Origin: Pseudomonas marginalis | GTDB lineage: Bacteria; Pseudomonadota; Gammaproteobacteria; Pseudomonadales; Pseudomonadaceae | NCBI RefSeq assembly: GCF_008692035.1 | Contig: NZ_VTFG01000001.1 | Location: forward strand, 930,001 to 994,000 | Length of the DNA: 64,000 bases | Reading direction: 5' to 3' | Translations under genes and position numbers: made by a program | Notes under the pieces: model-generated | Database searches by the model: none | Seen by the model: the letters and a program-made list of their open reading frames with translations, nothing else | What the model was told of the DNA's origin: nothing | Shown here: in pieces, positions 9,941 to 16,953 of the stretch | Numbering within the stretch: the first letter of the stretch is position 1 | Layout: the number at the start of each line of letters is the position of its first letter

Positions 9941-9951
9941 TGTCTATGCTG
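9941..9951 (+). promoter_or_regulatory. possible RpoS-type -10 element
   Basis: TGTCTATGCT at 9941-9950 resembles the extended -10 (CTATACT-like) used by RpoS in Pseudomonas. No good -35 at 16-18 bp is visible. Placed ahead of the structured leader of the second PIG-L gene; tentative. Confidence 0.3.
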
Positions 9952-10056
9952 ATGACGCCTTGCTGGTAATTCAGGGTTGGATTACCACGCGTGCACCACG
10001 GCGGAGTCTGTGGTGAATAAATAGAGTCGTCCCGTCAACGGGGCACGACCCAGCAT
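9946..10056 (+). other. multi-hairpin leader upstream of second PIG-L gene
   Basis: The 177-bp gap 9903-10079 holds three perfect or near-perfect stems in a row: TGGTAAT/ATTACCA (9964-9987, 10-nt loop), CACCAC/GTGGTG (9994-10015, 10-nt loop), and GTCGTCCCGT with ACGGG-GC-ACGAC (10026-10049, 2-nt loop, one bulge). They are enclosed by ATGCTG (9946-9951) pairing with CAGCAT (10051-10056). This looks like a folded RNA element. I do not recognise it as a known riboswitch. If the suggested -10 is right, the outer left strand may not be transcribed. Confidence 0.5.
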
Positions 10057-10079
10057 CAATCGACAAGGACGTAACGCCC

Positions 10080-10841
10080 ATGAAGCCTGCCTCCCTCAGT
10101 GAAGGCCGTCGCGGCCCCGCGCAAATCTGGAACAGCGCACCGCAGCTGGCGCAAATCCCGCCTATCTCTACCACCTCCCTGGTGCCCGCTGGCGCGCGCG
10201 TGGTGATCATCGCGCCCCATCCCGGCGACGAGGTGGTGGCCTGCGGTGGTCTACTGCAATTGCTCAGCACCCTGGAACACCCCCTGCAAATGATCTCCAT
10301 CACGGACGGCAGTGCCAGCCACCCGGGGTCCCACGTGTGGCCAGCCAGCCGCCTGAGTGTGGTGCGGCCCCAGGAAAGCGCCGAGGCGCTGCGCCGCCTG
10401 GGCATGCCCTTGCACAGCCTGAAGTGGATTCGCGGCGGTTTCTGCGACAACGCCCTCGCCGCCCGCGAACCGCAACTGAGCCAATTTATCGCGCGCTACC
10501 TGCAACCGGGCGATGTGGTGTTTTCCACATGGCGCAACGACGGCAATGACGACCATGAGGCCGTCGGCCGTGCCAGCGCCAACGCCTGCAGGCTGGTGGG
10601 CGCGCAGCTCTATGAACTGCCGATCTGGGCCTGGCACTGCCCCGCCCGCGAGGGTGCGACGATCCCCTGGCAGCGGGCGCGCAAGGTACGCCTGGACACC
10701 TGGACCGTGGCGCGCAAACTCCACGCCGTCCATGCGTATGCCAGCCAGTTGGCGGGCGACCCGCAGATCGGCCTGGCGCCGATATTGGCCCAGGTGCTGC
10801 TGGAGCGTATGCGCGAGCCTTACGAGATTGTGTTTTCGTAA
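10080..10841 (+). CDS. PIG-L-like protein with altered catalytic residues
   Basis: 253 residues, clearly a paralogue of the PIG-L gene at 7892 (shared segments such as SITDGSASHPGS, RLSVVRPQESA and PLHSLKW). The motif reads APHPGDEVVACGG: the general-base Asp of PHPDDE is Gly49 (GGC, 10224-10226). The second motif reads DGNDDHEAVGR, so the catalytic His is Asn156 (AAT, 10545-10547). The zinc ligands His47, Asp50 and His159 remain. By MshB chemistry this should be inactive or strongly altered while still binding zinc. It has its own leader and is not coupled to the upstream operon. Confidence 0.85.
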   Translation: MKPASLSEGRRGPAQIWNSAPQLAQIPPISTTSLVPAGARVVIIAPHPGDEVVACGGLLQLLSTLEHPLQMISITDGSASHPGSHVWPASRLSVVRPQESAEALRRLGMPLHSLKWIRGGFCDNALAAREPQLSQFIARYLQPGDVVFSTWRNDGNDDHEAVGRASANACRLVGAQLYELPIWAWHCPAREGATIPWQRARKVRLDTWTVARKLHAVHAYASQLAGDPQIGLAPILAQVLLERMREPYEIVFS

Positions 10842-10861
10842 GACCGGCAGCTCGTCTATAC

Positions 10862-10877
10862 CTGTCAACTCTGACAG
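10862..10877 (+). promoter_or_regulatory. small palindrome near possible promoter
   Basis: CTGTCA and TGACAG, 4 nt apart, directly after GTCTATACC (10854-10862), which resembles an RpoS-type -10. Could be an operator for the autotransporter gene. Weak evidence. Confidence 0.3.
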
Positions 10878-10895
10878 TAGCGCCCTGCACGATGT

Positions 10896-10949
10896 ATGGC
10901 TAGGGTGCAAACAGCGCTGCACCCGTTGAGGTGCAGTCGAGAAAGCCAT
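10896..10949 (+). other. switch-like structured leader upstream of autotransporter
   Basis: ATGGCT (10896-10901) pairs with AGCCAT (10944-10949). Inside, TGCACC can pair either upstream as GGGTGCA/TGCACCC (10903-10909 with 10918-10924) or downstream as CTGCACC/GGTGCAG (10917-10923 with 10930-10936). The two 7-bp stems exclude each other, as in attenuators and riboswitches. It lies about 140 nt before the autotransporter ATG. No known motif recognised. Confidence 0.45.
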
Positions 10950-11037
10950 GCCAACTCCTTGCATTGGCCGGTGTTTTCGAACAGGTAACCCGCACTCCCT
11001 GCTCCGTATCGCGTGTCACGTTGTCATGGTCTGGCCT

Positions 11038-11057
11038 GCACCGGCCTTTGCCGGTGC
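11038..11057 (+). other. hairpin in autotransporter 5' region
   Basis: Perfect 8-bp stem (GCACCGGC/GCCGGTGC) with a CTTT loop, 33 bp before the autotransporter ATG at 11091. May shape translation; no T-run, so not a terminator. Confidence 0.4.
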
Positions 11058-11090
11058 CGGGGCAACTTTCCCCTCGCACGAGGATGGATC

Positions 11091-13634
11091 ATGCGCTCAC
11101 GGACTCCGACCCTGTTGTACCTGATTGCCCTGGCGACACTGCCGAGCGCCTCTTACGGGGCGTGCACCATCAGCAACACCGCCGGCGACGACCTCTCTTC
11201 CTGCGACAGCGGCACGGCACCAGGCTTTACCGACAGTGCCGGCAATAACACCCTGAACCTCAGCGCCACGGGGCGGATTACCGGGAATGTCACCTATGGC
11301 GCCGGCAACGATCTGGTGGATGTGAACGGGCCCAGTGCCGGGATTGATGGCAACCTCAACCAGGGCGATGGCAGTAATATTTTCCGGCTCAACCTGGGCA
11401 ACATCACCGGCAGCGTCAGCCAGGGCTCGGGCGCGGATGTGGCGCAGATCAGCGGCGGCCAGGCCGGCGCCGTCAGCCAGGGCGCAGGCGTCGACAGCTA
11501 CGCCCAGAGCGGCGGCAGGATTGCGTCACTGGCCCAGGGCGATGGGCTGGACGACTTCAACATGAGCGGCGGCATCATCGACGGTGCTTTCGAGGATGGC
11601 GACCGGGCCAAGATGAGCGGCGGCCGCATTGGCCGAGTCGACATGAAACTCGACAACAACCTGTTCGATATGTCGGGTGGCAGCATCATCGCCAACCTGG
11701 TAACCGGCTTCGGCGACGACACCATCCTGATCTCGGGCACGGCCTTCGTCGGCGGCAATATCAGTGTCAGCGGGGGCAACGATCACGTGGCGGTGTCCGG
11801 TGGTGACGTCAACGGCCAGATACTCCTCAGCTTTGGCGACGATCACTTCGAATGGACCGGTGGCAACCTGCATTCGTTCGTACTGCTGGGCGCCGGTGAC
11901 GACACGGCGGTGCTGCAAAACCTGGTCAATACCCAACTGGCCGCGGCGCAGTTGATCGACGCTGGCCTGGGTGTCGACACGCTCACACTGGACAATACCA
12001 AGGCAGGCGATCCGGGCCTGTTTTCCAACTGGGAGAGCATTCGGCTGGACAACCAGTCGCAGCTGATCCTGGGCGGAACGCTGAAACTGGGTGACAGCGA
12101 CACCGGCACGGGCAGCCTGAGCATCGACGGGACCAGTGAACTGTTGATCGGCACCGGGGTGATCGACCCGTTTACGGCCGGCCAACGGGTGAACGTCACC
12201 AACAGCGGCACCCTCAACATGACCACCGGCAACACCCGCACCAGCGACACCTTGACCATCAATGGCAATTACACCGGCGACAATGGACGGCTTTTACTGC
12301 AAAGCGCCCTGGGCGCGGATGATTCCCCCAGCGACAAACTGATCATCAACCAGGGCACCCTCGCCGGTACCACCGCCATCAGCGTCACCAACCTCGGCGG
12401 CGCGGGCGCGGCCACCCTGCAGGACGGCATCCAGGTGGTGCAGGCCCTCAACGGCGCGTCTGGCAGTGGCAGCGCATTTACACTGGCGGGCCCGGTACCT
12501 GCCGGCGCGTTCGACTACTACCTGTTCAAAGGCGGTGTCACGGCCGGTACGGCGGAGAACTACTACCTGCGCTCGACGATCCCCGTGGTGCCGCCTGGCC
12601 CGGTGATTATCGTGCCGTTACCCACCCCGGTTCCCGGTGAACCACCGCTGCCGCCCAATCCCGGGACCGAACCGATCCCTATTTATCGTCCGGAAGTGCC
12701 GATCTACGCTGCGTTGTTTCCCGCCGCACAGCAACTCGTGCAGGGCATGCTCGGCACCTTTCACCAACGCATGGGCGACCAAAGCCAGCAGTTGCACACC
12801 GGCCCGTTCACTTCGGGCTGGGGGCGGACCTACGGCAACAGCACGCGCCAGAGCTTTACCGGGACGGTCAGCCCGTCGCTCGACAGTTCGGTGACCGGCT
12901 TCCAGGTGGGTACCGACCTGTACGCCAGCACCTACGACAATGGCCTGACCCAACGCAGCGGGTTCTTCGTCGGCCACAGCACCCTCAAAGGCAACATCAA
13001 GGGCTTCAACGGCGGCTGGCAGGACAAGGACGCCGGCAAGACCACCTTGCGCGGGGACAGCCTGGGGGTCTACTGGACGCTGATCGGCGCCAACCAGGCC
13101 TACCTCGACCTGGTATTGATGGGCACCCGCTTCGACGGCAATAACGAGTCGGATCGTGGCGTGAAGATGGACACCCGGGGGCACAATGTCACGGCGTCCG
13201 CCGAAGTCGGCTGGCCGTTTGCCGGGATGGGTAACTGGGTGGTTGAACCCCAGGCGCAACTGATCGTCGGCAAGACCAGACTGGATAAGCAAAACGACGG
13301 GATCTCCGACGTTTCCTATGACGCCGACACTAACGTCACCAGCCGCCTCGGGGTGCGCCTGCGCGGTGACTATCAGGTCCGCAGCATGCCGCTTCAACCC
13401 TACGTACGGGCGAATGTCTGGCACACCAGTGCCGGGCAGAACACCGTCACCTTCAACGGTGTGACAGCCATCGACACCGAGCAGAAGTCCACCACCCTGG
13501 ACCTGAGCGCCGGCGCCACGCTGAAGGTGGCCACGGGCATCAGCCTGTACGGCGAGGTGGGCTACAACCGCAACCTGGACAGCAACACCTTCAACGGCCG
13601 CCAGGGCACGGTCGGCCTGAGAATGGAGTTCTAG
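11091..13634 (+). CDS. autotransporter with beta-barrel C-terminus
   Basis: 847 residues, type Va secretion. The ATG at 11091 (after GAGG) opens a Sec signal peptide (LLYLIALATLPSASYGA); the in-frame start at 11013 would bury it. Residues about 25-300 form a repetitive passenger with motifs such as SGGRI, SGGII and SGGSI alternating with GFGDDTI, SFGDDHF and GAGDDTA, suggesting a beta-helix or beta-roll. A Pro-rich linker (about 500-540) precedes the pertactin-type barrel, which ends in MEF with a terminal Phe. Likely surface adhesin or shielding protein. It is convergent with the permease gene. Confidence 0.88.
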   Translation: MRSRTPTLLYLIALATLPSASYGACTISNTAGDDLSSCDSGTAPGFTDSAGNNTLNLSATGRITGNVTYGAGNDLVDVNGPSAGIDGNLNQGDGSNIFRLNLGNITGSVSQGSGADVAQISGGQAGAVSQGAGVDSYAQSGGRIASLAQGDGLDDFNMSGGIIDGAFEDGDRAKMSGGRIGRVDMKLDNNLFDMSGGSIIANLVTGFGDDTILISGTAFVGGNISVSGGNDHVAVSGGDVNGQILLSFGDDHFEWTGGNLHSFVLLGAGDDTAVLQNLVNTQLAAAQLIDAGLGVDTLTLDNTKAGDPGLFSNWESIRLDNQSQLILGGTLKLGDSDTGTGSLSIDGTSELLIGTGVIDPFTAGQRVNVTNSGTLNMTTGNTRTSDTLTINGNYTGDNGRLLLQSALGADDSPSDKLIINQGTLAGTTAISVTNLGGAGAATLQDGIQVVQALNGASGSGSAFTLAGPVPAGAFDYYLFKGGVTAGTAENYYLRSTIPVVPPGPVIIVPLPTPVPGEPPLPPNPGTEPIPIYRPEVPIYAALFPAAQQLVQGMLGTFHQRMGDQSQQLHTGPFTSGWGRTYGNSTRQSFTGTVSPSLDSSVTGFQVGTDLYASTYDNGLTQRSGFFVGHSTLKGNIKGFNGGWQDKDAGKTTLRGDSLGVYWTLIGANQAYLDLVLMGTRFDGNNESDRGVKMDTRGHNVTASAEVGWPFAGMGNWVVEPQAQLIVGKTRLDKQNDGISDVSYDADTNVTSRLGVRLRGDYQVRSMPLQPYVRANVWHTSAGQNTVTFNGVTAIDTEQKSTTLDLSAGATLKVATGISLYGEVGYNRNLDSNTFNGRQGTVGLRMEF

Positions 13635-13646
13635 GGAACCCGTGAA

Positions 13647-15053
13647 TCACCTATGACCGGGATTGACCACACCGGCCGCCTTGAAGCGTGAAAACTGAAA
13701 GGCAATGCCCAGCCAGATAAACCAGGCCGGCATCACGTACAGCGCCAGGCGTGTATCCGGCCTCAACGCCAGCAGGCCGAGGACGAAGGCCATGAAGGCC
13801 AGGGAAAACCAGGCCATCGGCACACCGCCAGGCATCTTGTAGAGGGATCTGGCGTGCAGGTCCGGGCGTTTTTTGCGGTAGGCAATGTAGGACCCGAGGA
13901 TGGTCGACCAGGTGAAAATCACCAGGATCGCCGACACCGTCGACACAATCGTGAAGGCGGTCATCACCTCCGGCACCACAAACAGCAACACCAGGCCCAG
14001 CAGCATCAGCAAGGTGGTGAAGGCCAGGCTGATAAACGGCACGCTGCTTTTCGACAAGCGTCCAAAGATACCCGGGGCGTCCCCCAGGTCAGCCAGGCCG
14101 AACAACATGCGGCTGGCGGAGAACACCCCGCTGTTGGCCGACGAGGCCGCCGAGGTCAGCACCACGAAATTGACGACCCCCGCCGCCGCTGGAAAGCCCG
14201 CCACCAGGAACAGTTCCACGAACGGGCTCTTGCTCGGCGACACCTGTTGCCACGAAGTGACCGCGATGATGCACGCCAGGGCCAACACGTAGAACAGGAT
14301 GATGCGCAGCGGAATCGAGTTGATCGCCTTGGGCAAGGTCCTCTCCGGTGCTCGGGTTTCGGCGGCTGCGGTGCCGATCAGTTCGGTGCCGGCAAAGGAA
14401 AAGATCGCCATCTGGAAGCCGGCGAAAAAACCGAACAGGCCATTGGGAAACGCCGCCTGTTTGTCCAGCAAGTGGCTCACGGAGGCCGTGACCCCGGTGG
14501 GCGAGACAAACGAGCTGGCAATCAGCACCACGCTCACGCCGATCAGGGTCAGCACCGCGATGATCTTGATGATCGCGAACCAGAACTCCACTTCGCCGAA
14601 CAGCCTGACCGTCAGCACGTTCAACGCGAACAGCGTCAACAGCATGCCCACCGCCGGCATCCATGCCGGCACATGCGGGAACCAGTACTGGAAAAACCCG
14701 CCGACCACCACCGCGTCCCCCACCACCGCCACGCTCCAGCTCAGCCAGTACGACCAGCCGAGAAAGAACGCCGCACGCGGGCCCAGGTACGCGCCGGCAA
14801 AGTCGGCGAAGCTCTTGAAGTTGAGGTTGGACAGCAGCAGCTCACCCATGGCGCGCATCACGAAGTACACGAACAGCCCGATGATCATGTAGATCAGGAT
14901 GATCGAGGTGCCGGACAACGCGATGATCTTGCCGGAGCCCATGAACAGGCCGGTGCCGATCGCACCGCCCATGGCCATCAGCTGGATGTGGCGGTTGCTC
15001 AGGGTGCGTTGCAACGCAGGCTTTTCACACAGCCCGGACGTGGTTGTTTTCAT
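13647..15053 (-). CDS. amino acid permease, CycA-like (APC superfamily)
   Basis: 468 residues, about 12 membrane helices. Starts with the AAP-family signature SNRHIQLMAMGGAIGTGLFMG. Segments such as VMRAMGELLLSNL, FGEVEFWFAIIKI, LTSAASSANSGVFS and SRMLFGLA follow E. coli CycA (D-serine/D-alanine/glycine transporter) closely by memory. The start at 15053 has GAGG 7 nt upstream; a GTG at 15056 is possible. It lies 66 bp downstream of the amidohydrolase gene on the same strand, probably one operon. Exact substrate is inferred. Confidence 0.87.
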   Translation of the reverse strand: MKTTTSGLCEKPALQRTLSNRHIQLMAMGGAIGTGLFMGSGKIIALSGTSIILIYMIIGLFVYFVMRAMGELLLSNLNFKSFADFAGAYLGPRAAFFLGWSYWLSWSVAVVGDAVVVGGFFQYWFPHVPAWMPAVGMLLTLFALNVLTVRLFGEVEFWFAIIKIIAVLTLIGVSVVLIASSFVSPTGVTASVSHLLDKQAAFPNGLFGFFAGFQMAIFSFAGTELIGTAAAETRAPERTLPKAINSIPLRIILFYVLALACIIAVTSWQQVSPSKSPFVELFLVAGFPAAAGVVNFVVLTSAASSANSGVFSASRMLFGLADLGDAPGIFGRLSKSSVPFISLAFTTLLMLLGLVLLFVVPEVMTAFTIVSTVSAILVIFTWSTILGSYIAYRKKRPDLHARSLYKMPGGVPMAWFSLAFMAFVLGLLALRPDTRLALYVMPAWFIWLGIAFQFSRFKAAGVVNPGHR

Positions 15054-15119
15054 CACAAAACCTCTTGTTATGTTTTTGAGTTTTGGCAGAAAAAAAATCG
15101 AGCGAGTGTTGTTATCAGG

Positions 15120-16154
15120 TCAGGCAGTCTTGCTTTCGAAGCCGTGCAGGACGTTGACGGCGTTGATGCCGATCTCGTCGACCATGTAGCCGCCTTCCAT
15201 CACGAACAGCGTCGGCACGCCGACCCCGGCGATGATCTCGCCCATGCTGAGGAAGTCCTGGCTGTCGAGGAGGAAGTGGCTGATGGGGTCGTCCTTGAAG
15301 GTGTCGACGCCGAGGGAGATCACCAGCACCTCGGGGGCGAAGTGTTTGAGTTGCTGACAGGCGTGGTTCAGCGCGGTTTTGTAATGGTCCCACGTGGTGT
15401 TTTTCGGCAAGGGGTAGTTCAGGTTGAAGCCCTCCCCCGTACCTGCGCCGCGTTCGCTGTCGGCGCCGGAAAAGTACGGATAGGACACCGACGGGTCGCC
15501 GTGCAGGGAAATGAACAGCACATCCGCGCGGTCGTAGAAAATATTCTGCGTGCCGTTACCGTGGTGGAAATCCACATCCAGCACCGCCACGCGCCTGGCA
15601 CCTTGGGTGATGGCCTGTTGCGCGGCAATCGCGGCATTGTTGAGGTAGCAATAACCGCCCATGTATTCGCGGGCCGCGTGGTGCCCCGGTGGGCGGCACA
15701 GGGCGAAGGCGCTGTGATGGCCTTCGTCGATCAGCGCCAGGCCGGTGAGCGCGATGTCCGCGCTGGTCTTGACCGCCTGCCAGGTGGTGGCGGTGATCGG
15801 CGAGCCGGCGTCCATGGCAAAGAAGCCCAGTTTGCCGTCGATAAAATCCGGCACCTGCTCATTGGCCAGGTCGCGTACCGGCCACACCAGCGGCAGCGCG
15901 TCATGGCGGCGGCCGATGGCGGTCCACTCGGCCCAGGCGGTTTCGAGGAAGCTGACGTAGCGCTCGCTGTGGGCGTTGACGTAGCAGGCGCGCTCGAAGC
16001 GGCGCGGCACGATGATATCGCCCAGCCCGACGTGTCGGACGCGGTCACGCACGGTGTCGGCGCGGCTGGGTTGTTCGAATGAGGGCTTGAGCACGCCGTC
16101 CTTGAGTTCGGTGCCGTGGTGCAAACGGTGGTCATCACTAAAAACAGTCAGCAT
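15120..16154 (-). CDS. histone-deacetylase-like amidohydrolase (acetylpolyamine type)
   Basis: 344 residues. Zinc amidohydrolase of the histone deacetylase/AcuC/acetylpolyamine-amidohydrolase family. Seen: CRPPGHHAA (His-His charge relay), DVDFHHGNGTQ (two zinc ligands), SLHGDPSVSYPYFSG (loop typical of acetylpolyamine enzymes), SLGVDTFKDDP (third zinc Asp) and EGGYMVDEIG (catalytic Tyr). The length matches the two P. aeruginosa acetylpolyamine amidohydrolases as I recall them. It probably frees amines from N-acetylated polyamines. Divergent from the Lrp regulator and upstream of the permease. Confidence 0.87.
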   Translation of the reverse strand: MLTVFSDDHRLHHGTELKDGVLKPSFEQPSRADTVRDRVRHVGLGDIIVPRRFERACYVNAHSERYVSFLETAWAEWTAIGRRHDALPLVWPVRDLANEQVPDFIDGKLGFFAMDAGSPITATTWQAVKTSADIALTGLALIDEGHHSAFALCRPPGHHAAREYMGGYCYLNNAAIAAQQAITQGARRVAVLDVDFHHGNGTQNIFYDRADVLFISLHGDPSVSYPYFSGADSERGAGTGEGFNLNYPLPKNTTWDHYKTALNHACQQLKHFAPEVLVISLGVDTFKDDPISHFLLDSQDFLSMGEIIAGVGVPTLFVMEGGYMVDEIGINAVNVLHGFESKTA

Positions 16155-16275
16155 TTGGATACATCCGCCAGAAAAAGACAGGGTCTATTTTGTTCTGGCT
16201 GCGCAGGGCTTTCTTTGCTTTTACTTCTTACACTGATAGCTTTATCGGGTGTTTTTACCCTGGTTACAGCCAAAT

Positions 16276-16767
16276 ATGAAAAATAAAACCAAACAGGTCG
16301 TTCTGGACGACACCGATCTCGCCATCCTCGCCCTGCTGCAGGAAGACGCGAGTATTTCCAACGCCCAACTGAGCGAGCGCCTGGCCCTGAGCCTTACCCC
16401 CTGCTGGCGTCGGCGCAAACGCCTGGAGGAAGAAGGCGTGATCAAGGACTACCAGGCCAACCTCGATCGCAAGCTGCTCGGCCTGGACATCATGGCGTTT
16501 GTGCATGTGCGTTTTGCGATCCACACCGACCACGCGCCGGATGCGTTCGAAGCAGTGGTGAAGGAGCTTCCTCAGGTGCTGGCGTGCCACAAGATCACCG
16601 GCGACGCGGATTACCTCTTGCAGGTGCTGGCGGAGGATCTGGACAGCTACAGCGAGTTTGTGGAAAGCGTGCTGCGACGGCAGCTGGGGATTGCGTCGAT
16701 CCAGTCGAGCCTGGCGCTGCGCGAGGTGAAGGCGACGAGTCGGATGGCGATTCCGAAGCGCGATTGA
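16276..16767 (+). CDS. Lrp/AsnC family transcriptional regulator
   Basis: 163 residues: an N-terminal helix-turn-helix (LDDTDLAILALLQEDA to LSLTPCWRRRKRLEEEGVI) and a C-terminal RAM effector domain (KITGDADYLLQVLAEDL). Divergent from the amidohydrolase-permease pair with a 121-bp gap, so it probably controls that pair in response to an amino acid or amine. The ATG at 16276 gives the usual family length; a GTG at 16249 would add nine residues. The ribosome site is weak for both. Confidence 0.9.
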   Translation: MKNKTKQVVLDDTDLAILALLQEDASISNAQLSERLALSLTPCWRRRKRLEEEGVIKDYQANLDRKLLGLDIMAFVHVRFAIHTDHAPDAFEAVVKELPQVLACHKITGDADYLLQVLAEDLDSYSEFVESVLRRQLGIASIQSSLALREVKATSRMAIPKRD

Positions 16768-16885
16768 ACACGCAAAAAAAGCACTCGCCGACGGCAGGTA
16801 ATGGCCAAAAGCCTGCCCTGCAGATGTGAAAAATTCGTTAACTAATTCTCCCCAAAGGCTTTTTCCGACAGGTTTAATCTGCCAA

Positions 16886-16904
16886 ACTAATGCGAATAAT
16901 TATC
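16886..16904 (+). promoter_or_regulatory. Fur box
   Basis: ACTAATGCGAATAATTATC matches 14 of 19 bases of the classical Fur consensus and lies 50 bp before the TonB receptor start, in an AT-rich stretch. Iron repression of the receptor is the natural reading. Confidence 0.72.
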
Positions 16905-16953
16905 AACAGATTTATTATTCGCCAAGGACGGCACTTAGGGGAGAGTCCGTTCC

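Noticed and set aside
13854..16082. 742-codon open frame on the plus strand
   Set aside because: It lies opposite the permease and amidohydrolase genes, whose products are clear; the translation is low-complexity His/Gln/Arg-rich, as expected for an antisense frame in GC-rich DNA.
16793..16817. GGCAGG/CCTGCC stem as terminator of the Lrp gene
   Set aside because: Long 13-nt loop and no T-run; too weak to call.
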